A stretch of 64,000 nt of DNA, taken from assembly GCA_019455325.1 (NCBI GenBank), contig JACFMQ010000013.1:32525-96524 (forward strand), written 5' to 3'. The position numbers were made by a program, and so were the translations under genes. How positions within the stretch are numbered: position 1 is the stretch's first letter; each line of letters opens with the position of its first letter. The notes beneath the pieces were generated by a model. It was not told where the DNA came from and did no database searches. It was given only the letters and a program-made list of their open reading frames with translations. The stretch is from Rhodocyclaceae bacterium (lineage in GTDB: Bacteria > Pseudomonadota > Gammaproteobacteria > Burkholderiales > Rhodocyclaceae). Positions 16,115 to 23,610 of this stretch are shown piece by piece.

Positions 16115-17911
16115 ATGACCGCATCCGAGCCCGCCCGTGCCGGCCCGCCTGCCTCCGCTTCGCCTCAGGTCGCCGACCTGATCGTCGCTTATCTCGAACA
16201 ACTGGGCATCGACTACGTCTTCGGCGTTCCCGGCGGCGCCATCGAACCGCTCTACAACGCGCTGGCGCGCAGCCAGCGGCGCGGCGGACCGCGGCCGGTG
16301 CTCGCCCGGCACGAATCCGGCGCGGCCTTCATGGCCGACGGCTACGCCCGCGAGACCGGGAAGATCGGCGTCTGCTGCGCCACCTCCGGGCCGGGCGCGA
16401 CCAACCTGCTTACCGGCGTCGCCTGCGCCTACGACAACGGCGTGCCGATGCTCGCCATCACCGGCCAGCCGGCGCTGCCTTCCTTCGGCCGGCGGGCGCT
16501 GCAGGAGTCGGCGTGCACCGGCGTGAACACTCTCGGCATGTTCCTCCACTGCACGCGCTACGACACGCTCGTCTCCCATCCGGAACAGGCCGAGCACAAG
16601 CTGGCGACCGCGCTGCTGCGCGCCGCCAACGTGCCGCACGGGCCGGCGCACCTGTCGTTCCCGGTGGACGTCCTGCGCGCGCCGCTGGCCAGCGCCGTCC
16701 CCGCCTACGACGTGGCTGCGCTGCTGCGGCAGCGGCCGTCGCTGGTCGACGAGACGCAACTGGCGGCGTTGCTCGCCGTCATCCGGCAGGCGCAGCGCCG
16801 GGTCATCCTCGTCGGCGGCAGCCACGCCTGCGGCGAGGCGGCCGACGCCATCGTGCGCCTCGCCGAAGCCACCGACACGCCCTTCGTCACCTCGCCCGAC
16901 GGCAAGGGCCTGGTCGACCCGCGGCACCGCCTGTACCGCGGCGTCTTCGGCTTCGCCGGCCACGCCACGGCCGACGCGCTGCTGCGGACCGAACCGGACC
17001 TGATCCTGGCGATCGGCGTCAACCTCGGCGAATGGACCAGCGGCGCCTGGTCGGCGACGCTGCTCAACCGGCGGCTGGTGCACATCGACGCCTCGGAGGA
17101 ACACCTGCTGCGCTCGCCGATGGCGCGCCTGCACGTGCGCGGCGATATCCGGGCGGTGTGCGAGCGGCTGCTCGGTGCGCTCGCCGGGCCGCGGCCGCCG
17201 GCGGAGATGCGGAACGGCCAGGGCGAGCCGCAATACGCGCTGCGCGATCCGGCCGGCTTCGTTTCCGAGGCGGCGCCGATCAAGCCGCAGCGGCTGATGC
17301 ACGAGCTTTCCCGCCGTTTCCCGCCGGGCACCCGCTTCCTCGCCGACGCCGGCAACAGCACTGCCTGGGCGATCCATTACCTGCAGCCGAACGACCGGCG
17401 GACCGTGCGGCGGAACGATTTCGACGGCGACCGCCGGCAGCGCCGGGGCGACGCGAGCTGGCTGCGCGTGCTCATGGATTTCGCGCCGATGGGCTGGGCC
17501 ATCGGCGCCGCCGTCGGCGTCGCCCGCGGCAACCCGACGGTGCCGGTGGTGTGCGTCACCGGCGACGGCAGCTATCTGATGAACGGGCAGGAAATCTCGG
17601 CGGCCGCCGCCGAGGGGCTGTGCGTCGTCTTCGTCGTCCTCAACGACGGCGCGTACGGCATGGTCAAGCACGGCCAGCGCATGGCCGGCGCCGAGCCGAT
17701 CGCCTTCGCGCTGCCGGCGGTGGACTTCCGCCGGCAGGCCGAGGCCATGGGCATTCCCGGCTTCGTCGTGCGCTCGCCGGAGGACATGGCCGCCCTCGAC
17801 ATCGAGGCCATCCTTGCCCGCCGCGGGCCGACGCTGCTCGACGTGCGCATCGACGGCGAGGCGGTGCCGCCGATCGGACTGCGCCTGCAGGTACTCGGAG
17901 GAGCGACATGA
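16115..17911 (+). CDS. Thiamine diphosphate-dependent enzyme, acetolactate-synthase-like
   Basis: 598 residues with the three-domain layout of the acetolactate synthase / pyruvate oxidase superfamily. The N-terminal PYR domain carries the expected cofactor Glu (ARHESGAAFMADGYARETG), a central domain follows, and the C-terminal PP domain has the diphosphate motif GDGSYLMNGQE...NDGAYG. The start is set by GGGGAA 8 nt before 16115. It is followed with 4-bp overlaps by two small citrate-synthase-fold genes, so the three form one operon. It is not a typical IlvB: no IlvN-like subunit follows, and the partners suggest a carboligation or acyl-CoA step of unknown substrate. The reaction cannot be named. 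Confidence 0.85.
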   Translation: MTASEPARAGPPASASPQVADLIVAYLEQLGIDYVFGVPGGAIEPLYNALARSQRRGGPRPVLARHESGAAFMADGYARETGKIGVCCATSGPGATNLLTGVACAYDNGVPMLAITGQPALPSFGRRALQESACTGVNTLGMFLHCTRYDTLVSHPEQAEHKLATALLRAANVPHGPAHLSFPVDVLRAPLASAVPAYDVAALLRQRPSLVDETQLAALLAVIRQAQRRVILVGGSHACGEAADAIVRLAEATDTPFVTSPDGKGLVDPRHRLYRGVFGFAGHATADALLRTEPDLILAIGVNLGEWTSGAWSATLLNRRLVHIDASEEHLLRSPMARLHVRGDIRAVCERLLGALAGPRPPAEMRNGQGEPQYALRDPAGFVSEAAPIKPQRLMHELSRRFPPGTRFLADAGNSTAWAIHYLQPNDRRTVRRNDFDGDRRQRRGDASWLRVLMDFAPMGWAIGAAVGVARGNPTVPVVCVTGDGSYLMNGQEISAAAAEGLCVVFVVLNDGAYGMVKHGQRMAGAEPIAFALPAVDFRRQAEAMGIPGFVVRSPEDMAALDIEAILARRGPTLLDVRIDGEAVPPIGLRLQVLGGAT

Positions 17912-18711
17912 GCGACGACCGGAAACAGGCGATCCGCACCCGCATCTGGCAGGAATCGCCGGAGGCCGACGACCCCTTTGCCGTGCGCGCTGCCCGCTGC
18001 CGCGGCTACGACGTCTACGGCGAAATGCTCGGCCGCGCACGCTGGGTGGAGATGCTCTACCTGCTCTTCCGCGGCGAGGCGCCGTCGCCGGCGGCGGCCG
18101 ACCTCCTCGAGGCGCTGGCCGTGGCGCTGGCCAACCCCGGCCCGCGCGACGCTTCGGTGCATGCCGCCATGTGCGGCGGCGTCGGCGGCTCGACTGCCGC
18201 CGCCTGCCTGATGGCCGCGCTCGCCGCCGGCGCCGGCAGCCTCGCCGGCGGCCGCGAGGTGTTCCTGACGATGCGCGCCTGGGCCGACTGCGGCACCGAC
18301 CTCGACGCCTGGCAGCGGCGCCTGGCATCGCCGCCGGCCGAGGTCGCCTCGGTCTGGCCGGCGGCGCAGCATCCGCCCGGCTTCGACCCGAACGGCGTGC
18401 GCACGGCGACGACGGTGCGGCAGACCCTCGCCTGCCTCGCCGACAACCCGGCGGCGCAGCGCCTGCGCTGGCTGGCCGAGACGCGCACGGCGCTGGAGGC
18501 GGCCGCCGGCCGGCCGCTGGCGCTCGCCGGCGTCGCCGCCGCCGCCTTCGCCGACCTGGGTTTCGCCGCCGAGGAGGGCGAGATGCTGCACCTCCTGCTG
18601 CGCCTGCCCGGTGCCGCGGCGCACGCGCTGGAACAGCGCGCCTACGGGTACAAGCGCTTTCCCTTTTACGAGATCGAACTGACCGACCCGGTGACGAAGG
18701 AGACACCATGA
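17908..18711 (+). CDS. Small citrate-synthase-fold protein 1 (citryl-CoA-lyase-like)
   Basis: 267 residues. The order of motifs follows short citrate synthase / citryl-CoA lyase proteins: an N-terminal DPFAVRAARCRGYDVYGEMLGR segment, a Gly/Ala-rich helix region (MCGGVGGSTAAACLMAALAAGAGSLAGG), and a C-terminal RLPGAAAHALEQRAYGYKRFP that matches the AHxxEE region. By eye, the HGGA motif carrying the first catalytic His reads LAGG here, and the Asp of the C-terminal catalytic region appears to be Ala, so classic condensing chemistry is doubtful. It overlaps the genes on both sides by 4 bp and may form a heteromer with the next protein. Confidence 0.7.
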   Translation: MSDDRKQAIRTRIWQESPEADDPFAVRAARCRGYDVYGEMLGRARWVEMLYLLFRGEAPSPAAADLLEALAVALANPGPRDASVHAAMCGGVGGSTAAACLMAALAAGAGSLAGGREVFLTMRAWADCGTDLDAWQRRLASPPAEVASVWPAAQHPPGFDPNGVRTATTVRQTLACLADNPAAQRLRWLAETRTALEAAAGRPLALAGVAAAAFADLGFAAEEGEMLHLLLRLPGAAAHALEQRAYGYKRFPFYEIELTDPVTKETP

Positions 18712-19511
18712 GCGGACCCGATTCGCTGCGCGAACGCGTGGGCCGGCTGCGTACGCGGATGGGCGCGTTCTTTCCCGGCAGTCACGTCGTCTTCCGCGGG
18801 CATGATCTGCACGCCGAGCTGAAGGACATGGATTTTCTCCGGCTCTACGTCTTCGGCGTCACCGGTCGCAGCTTCTCCCCGCCGCAACTGGACCTGATGC
18901 GCGCGCTGTGGACCTACACCAGCTATCCCGACGCGCGCATCTGGAACAACCGCGTGGCGGCGCTCGCCGGCAGCGCGCGCAGCACCGGCAGCCTCGGCAT
19001 GGCGGCGGCGCTGGCGGTTTCCGAGGCGCACATCTACGGGCGCGGCAGCGAAATTCAGGCACTCCGCTTCTTCATCGCCGCGCGCCGCGCCCTCGATGCC
19101 GGCGATACGCTCGACGCCTGCCTGCGCCGCGAGATGGAAACGCACGGCCGGATCGCCGGCTACGGCCGGCCGCTGATCAACGCCGACGAGCGCATCGCAC
19201 CGATCATGGCGCACGCCGAGTCGCTCGGCCTCGCCGACGGCCCGCACATCACGCTCGCCTTCGCCGTCGAGCGCCATCTCCTCGACAACGGTCGCAACCT
19301 GCGCATGAACTACGGCGCCGTCGTCTCCGCCTTCGGCGCCGACCTCGGCCTGTCGCCGCGCGAGTTCTATTTGTTCATGTTCCCCTCTCTCCTCGCCGGC
19401 ATGCCGCCGTGCTTCATCGACGCCGCCGACGGACCGGAAGGCGGCCTCTTCCCCGTTCCCTGCGACGGCGTGGACTACGAGGGACCGGCGCAACGGCCGT
19501 GGATTCGCTGA
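18708..19511 (+). CDS. Small citrate-synthase-fold protein 2
   Basis: 267 residues. It begins with FRGHDLHAELKDMDFLRLYVFGVTGRSFSP, typical of the citrate synthase large-domain entry, followed by SARSTGSLGMAAALAVSEAHIYG. The C-terminal stretch (ERHLLDNGRNLRMNYGAVVSAFGADLGLSPREFYLFMFPSLLAGM) tracks the citrate synthase C-terminus including the terminal RP (QRPWIR). The catalytic Asp of the NVDFYSG motif is not conserved (NLRMNYG). It is as long as its neighbour but clearly different in sequence, so this is an ancient pair rather than a recent duplication. Substrate unknown. Confidence 0.65.
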   Translation: MSGPDSLRERVGRLRTRMGAFFPGSHVVFRGHDLHAELKDMDFLRLYVFGVTGRSFSPPQLDLMRALWTYTSYPDARIWNNRVAALAGSARSTGSLGMAAALAVSEAHIYGRGSEIQALRFFIAARRALDAGDTLDACLRREMETHGRIAGYGRPLINADERIAPIMAHAESLGLADGPHITLAFAVERHLLDNGRNLRMNYGAVVSAFGADLGLSPREFYLFMFPSLLAGMPPCFIDAADGPEGGLFPVPCDGVDYEGPAQRPWIR

Positions 19512-19585
19512 ACCGCCGATTCGGCAAGGGCGTATTTTTCGATTACCCTTCACGAAAACGTCGCCGTACTCGGGGGGAGGAAACC

Positions 19586-21664
19586 GTGAATCGTTATCAT
19601 GCCCTGGCAGCATCCGTGCTGCTGCTGCAGGCCGCCGCGGTCGCGGCGCAGGGCGCCGAGGAAGAGGAAGACCTGGCGATGACCTACGGCGACAAGTCGT
19701 TCGTCACCATCGCCACCGGTGCTCCCGTACCGCTGCACCGCGCGCCGTCCATGGCGACGGTGATCACCGCCGAGGACATCGCCGCCATCGGCGCCACCGA
19801 CCTCGACGAGGTGCTGGAAACGGTGCCGGGCCTGCACGTCGCCCGCTCGTCGCAGGCCAACGCTCCGGTCTACGTGATCCGCGGTATCCACCGCGACGCC
19901 AACCCGCAGGTATTGATGCTGGAGAACGGCATCCCGGTTTCCGGCGTCTTCGCCGGCAACCGCGGCAGCATCTGGGGCGGCATGCCGCTCGAAAGCATCG
20001 CCCGCATCGAGGTGATCCGTGGCCCCGGCTCCGCCGCCTACGGTGCCGACGCCTTTGCCGGCGTCATCAACATCATCACGAAGACTGCGGCCGAGATCGA
20101 CGGCACCGAGGTCGGCGTGCGCGCCGGCTCCTTCCGCACTGGCGACGCCTGGGTGCTGCACGGCGGCAAGGTGGGCTCGCTCGACGTCGCCGCCTATTTC
20201 CGCGCCGGCACCACCGACGGCCACGAGCGCAAGGTGCGCGCCGATGCGCAGACCAGCCTGGACCGTCTGTTCGGCACCGCCGCCTCGCTCGCCCCCGGCC
20301 CGATCAGCACCGGCCGCAGGGCAGTCGATGGGCGGCTGGACCTCGGCTACGACAAGTGGCGCCTGCGCCTCGGCTACAAGGAGCGCGACGACGTCGGCAC
20401 CGGGACCGGTACTGCCTCGGCGCTCGATCCGGTCGGCAGCAACTACAGCCAGCGCATCACCGGCGACCTCACCTACCTGGACAAGGATTTCGCCCGCAAC
20501 TGGGAAGTTACGGCGCAGGCGAGCTTCATGCACTACAAGGAGTTCTCCGACCTCGTGCTCTATCCCGCCGGCACCAATCTCGGCGGCGGCGCCTTCGCCG
20601 ACGGCATGATCGGCAATCCCTACAAGTGGGAGCGACACGGGCGCTTCAATGCCTCGGCCTTCTATACCGGCTTCGCCAACCACCGCATTCGCCTCGGTGC
20701 CGGTATGGAAAAGGCGGAGATTTACCGGACGCGGGAAAGCAAGAACTTCAATCCGGACTTCTCGCCGATCGGCACCGGCTCCTACGCCGACGTCACGGAT
20801 GTTTCCGACACCGCGCCCTTCCTCAGGCCGCACAGCCGCATCGTCCGCTACGCCTATCTGCAGGACGAATGGAACCTCGCCCGGGACTGGACGCTGACTG
20901 CCGGCATCCGCCACGACCGCTACAACGACTTCGGCAGCACCACCAACCCGCGCCTGGCGCTGGCTTGGGAGGCGGCCTACAACCTGACGGCGAAGGTGCT
21001 CTACGGCACCGCGTTCCGGGCGCCGTCGTTTACCGAGCAGTTCGCGATCAACAACCCGGTCGCGGTCGGCAACGCCAACCTCAAGCCGGAGCGGATGAGG
21101 ACGCTGGAAGCGGCGGTTTCCTGGCAGCCGGCGAACACCCTGCATCTGAGCATGAACGTCTTCCGCTACGAGATGAAGGACGCCATCCAGTTGGTCAATG
21201 CCGTCTACAGCAACGCCGGCGAGCAGACCGGCAGGGGCCTGGAGTTCGAGGCTGCCTGGGATGCGACGCGGAACCTGCGCCTGGCCGGCAGCTACAGCCG
21301 CCAGCGCTCGCTCGACGAGACCACGAACAAGGATGCCGGCATGGCGCCGCGCAATCGCATCTACCTGCGCGCCGACTGGCGCTTCGTTCCCGGCTGGCTG
21401 GCCAACGCGCAGGTCAACTGGGTCGCCGACCGCAAACGCGCCGCCGGCGACACGCGACCGGACATCGACGACTACGCGACGGTCGACCTGACCGTGCGCA
21501 CGCAGCGCGGGAAGGACAAGTGGAACCTGGCCTTCTCGGTGCGCAACCTGTTCAATGCCGACGCACGCGAGCCCAGCCTGTTCGGCAGTCCCTTCGTTCC
21601 GCTTCCCTATGACATCCCCCTGGCGGGTCGCGCGTTTTTCGCGCAGGCCAGCTACCGCATGTAA
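19586..21664 (+). CDS. TonB-dependent outer membrane receptor
   Basis: 692 residues from a GTG start with a strong GGGGGGAGG site 5 nt upstream. A signal peptide (about 1-22) is followed by a plug domain (about 50-160: PSMATVITAEDIAAIGATDLDEVL, VYVIRGI, IEVIRGPGSAAYGADAFAGVINI) and a 22-strand type beta-barrel with the TonB-box-III-like C-terminus (KWNLAFSVRNLFNADAREP). The last residue is Met rather than the usual aromatic residue. It resembles siderophore, vitamin or colicin I type receptors, but the ligand cannot be assigned. It follows the citrate-synthase-fold operon by 74 bp, so a link to a metabolite made or used there is possible. Confidence 0.9.
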   Translation: MNRYHALAASVLLLQAAAVAAQGAEEEEDLAMTYGDKSFVTIATGAPVPLHRAPSMATVITAEDIAAIGATDLDEVLETVPGLHVARSSQANAPVYVIRGIHRDANPQVLMLENGIPVSGVFAGNRGSIWGGMPLESIARIEVIRGPGSAAYGADAFAGVINIITKTAAEIDGTEVGVRAGSFRTGDAWVLHGGKVGSLDVAAYFRAGTTDGHERKVRADAQTSLDRLFGTAASLAPGPISTGRRAVDGRLDLGYDKWRLRLGYKERDDVGTGTGTASALDPVGSNYSQRITGDLTYLDKDFARNWEVTAQASFMHYKEFSDLVLYPAGTNLGGGAFADGMIGNPYKWERHGRFNASAFYTGFANHRIRLGAGMEKAEIYRTRESKNFNPDFSPIGTGSYADVTDVSDTAPFLRPHSRIVRYAYLQDEWNLARDWTLTAGIRHDRYNDFGSTTNPRLALAWEAAYNLTAKVLYGTAFRAPSFTEQFAINNPVAVGNANLKPERMRTLEAAVSWQPANTLHLSMNVFRYEMKDAIQLVNAVYSNAGEQTGRGLEFEAAWDATRNLRLAGSYSRQRSLDETTNKDAGMAPRNRIYLRADWRFVPGWLANAQVNWVADRKRAAGDTRPDIDDYATVDLTVRTQRGKDKWNLAFSVRNLFNADAREPSLFGSPFVPLPYDIPLAGRAFFAQASYRM

Positions 21665-21675
21665 GGAAAAAAAAC

Positions 21676-22428
21676 GTGCAGAAACTCACAGGCAAGACCG
21701 CCCTCGTCACCGGCGGCAACAGCGGCATCGGCCTGGCGACGGCCCGGCTGTTCATCGAGCACGGCGCGCGCGTCGCGATCACCGGCCGCGACCCGGAGAC
21801 GCTGCGCCAGGCGCAGGAACTGCTCGGCGGCGATGCGCTGGCGCTGCAAAGCGACGCCGGCAGCATCGAGGACATCGAACGGGCGCTGGCCGCCGTACGC
21901 GAACGCTTCGGCCGGCTCGACGTGCTCGTCGCCAATGCCGCCGTCGCGCAGCCGACGCCGTTCGAGCAGGTCAGCGAACAGCAGTTCGACGAGATCAACG
22001 CGATCAATTACAAAGGCGTCTTCTTCACCATCCAGAAGGCGCTGCCGCTGCTCGAACCGGGGGCTTCGGTGATCGTCACGACGTCGATCTCGAACGCCGC
22101 CGGCGCCCCGCACTTCAGCGTGTACGCCGCCGGCAAGGCGGCGCTGCGCTCGCTGGTGCGGTCGCTCGCGCTGGAACTGATCGGCCGCGGCATCCGGGTC
22201 AATGCCGTCAGCCCCGGCCCGATCGATACCCCGGGCTTCGGCCGTTGGGGGCTGCCGGCGGAAGCCGTGCAGGCGATCCGCGACGAATTCGTGCGCAAGT
22301 CGCCGGCCGGGCGCTTCGGCCATGCCGACGAAGTCGCTCAGGTCGCGCTGTTCCTCGCTTCGGCCGACGCGTCCTACGTCGTCGGCGCCGAAATCGTTGT
22401 CGATGGAGGATTCAGTCTGCCGCTCTGA
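21676..22428 (+). CDS. SDR family oxidoreductase
   Basis: 250 residues, GTG start 11 bp after the receptor gene. This is a classical short-chain dehydrogenase: cofactor motif TGGNSGIG (about residues 11-18), NAAVAQP, catalytic Ser in TTSISNAAG, and YAAGK with the catalytic Tyr and Lys. The PG motif (SPGPIDTPGF) and C-terminal GAEIVVDGGFS are present. The substrate is unknown. Arg in TGRD suggests NADP(H) preference. Position suggests co-transcription with the TonB receptor. Confidence 0.93.
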   Translation: MQKLTGKTALVTGGNSGIGLATARLFIEHGARVAITGRDPETLRQAQELLGGDALALQSDAGSIEDIERALAAVRERFGRLDVLVANAAVAQPTPFEQVSEQQFDEINAINYKGVFFTIQKALPLLEPGASVIVTTSISNAAGAPHFSVYAAGKAALRSLVRSLALELIGRGIRVNAVSPGPIDTPGFGRWGLPAEAVQAIRDEFVRKSPAGRFGHADEVAQVALFLASADASYVVGAEIVVDGGFSLPL

Positions 22429-22475
22429 GGTGCCGACGTCCGCGCCGCGTCAATGCCGGCGGCAAGCATACGGCC

Positions 22476-22481
22476 TATAAT
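22476..22481 (+). promoter_or_regulatory. Candidate -10 box placing the start site at the ATG
   Basis: TATAAT is followed by CCGCCA and then the start codon at 22488. A transcript starting 7 nt after the box would begin at or next to the A of ATG. No Shine-Dalgarno precedes the gene. No convincing -35 hexamer is visible. Confidence 0.4.
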
Positions 22482-22487
22482 CCGCCA

Positions 22488-23606
22488 ATGACAAAGTCCT
22501 TGCGCCGACTTCTGCTGCCGCTGTTCCTGGCCGCCGCCTGCGTTGCCGGCGCCGCACAGGTACGTGCCGCGGACGCCGTCGCGGCGGGCGGGGAGGCCGC
22601 TGCCGGCGGGATGCGGCGACCGGCGGCCGAGACGCTTCGCGTCGCGCTGGACGATGGCCGGGAGCGCCCCGCGGCGCAGCAGGCATCGTCCGCGAACCGC
22701 GCCGGCGCGGCGGCGACCCGTTCGGCGACGATCGCCGGCAGCAAATCGATCGCAGTCCTCTACCCGGACATCGGCGAACCCTATCGCAGCGTCTTTGCCA
22801 GGATCATCGAAGGCATCGAGGAGCGAGCGAAGAGCCCTATCACCAGCTACGCCGTCGGCGGCAGCTTCAACGCGCAGGAACTCGCCGGCGAGCTGAGGCG
22901 GAACGAGATACAGGTGGTGATCGCGCTCGGCCGCAACGGCCTGAAGGCTGCCGGCAGCCTCGACAAGGGCGTCGGCGTCGTGGTCGGCGGCATCATCTCG
23001 GCATCGGAGGCGGACGTGCGTGGCAGCGCGGTGCTCAGTCTGGCGCCCGACCCGGGGCTGCTTTTCACCCGGCTGAAGAGCATCGCGCCGCGCATCCAGC
23101 GCGTCTACGTGGTCTACAACCCGCACCAGAACGGCTGGCTGGCCCGTCTGGCGCACGAGGCGGCGCACAGCCACGGCATCGAACTGGTCGCGCAGGAGGC
23201 CGGCGACCTGAAGACGGCGCTCGGCCTCTACCAGAAGATCCTCGCCGGCAGCGACCCGCGCCGCGATGCGCTCTGGCTGCCGCAGGACGGCGCCACCGTC
23301 GACGATTCCACGGTGCTGCCGCTGGTCCTGCAGGAATCGTGGACGAGGAGCCTCGTCGTCTTCTCCAGCAACGTCTCGCACGTGCGCCGCGGCGCGCTCT
23401 TCGCCCTCTACCCGGACAACGTCGGCCTCGGCCGCAGCCTCGCCGAGGCCGCGCTCGGCGTCATCGCCGGCGAGCCGGCCGGCCGCGCGCCGCAGCCGCT
23501 GCGCGAGGTGCTGACCGCGTTCAACACGCGCACCGCCAGCCACCTCGGCCTCAACCTGTCGCCGGTGCAGTTGCGCACCTTCGACCTGCTCTTCCCGGAA
23601 CAATGA
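22488..23606 (+). CDS. ABC-type periplasmic binding protein, partner of the adjacent sensor kinase
   Basis: 372 residues. A signal peptide (about 1-28, ending VRA) and an Ala/Gly/Arg-rich low-complexity linker (about 29-85) precede a two-lobed binding fold of the ABC_sub_bind (TrpX-like, PF04392) type: SIAVLYPDIGEPYRSVFARIIEGIE, VVIALGRNGLKA, VYVVYNPHQNGWLARLA. No permease or ATPase gene is nearby. Instead the gene ends 4 bp before a membrane-bound hybrid kinase, so it probably senses a ligand for that kinase rather than feeding an importer. The long linker before the fold is unusual. Confidence 0.82.
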   Translation: MTKSLRRLLLPLFLAAACVAGAAQVRAADAVAAGGEAAAGGMRRPAAETLRVALDDGRERPAAQQASSANRAGAAATRSATIAGSKSIAVLYPDIGEPYRSVFARIIEGIEERAKSPITSYAVGGSFNAQELAGELRRNEIQVVIALGRNGLKAAGSLDKGVGVVVGGIISASEADVRGSAVLSLAPDPGLLFTRLKSIAPRIQRVYVVYNPHQNGWLARLAHEAAHSHGIELVAQEAGDLKTALGLYQKILAGSDPRRDALWLPQDGATVDDSTVLPLVLQESWTRSLVVFSSNVSHVRRGALFALYPDNVGLGRSLAEAALGVIAGEPAGRAPQPLREVLTAFNTRTASHLGLNLSPVQLRTFDLLFPEQ

Positions 23607-23610
23607 CGCC

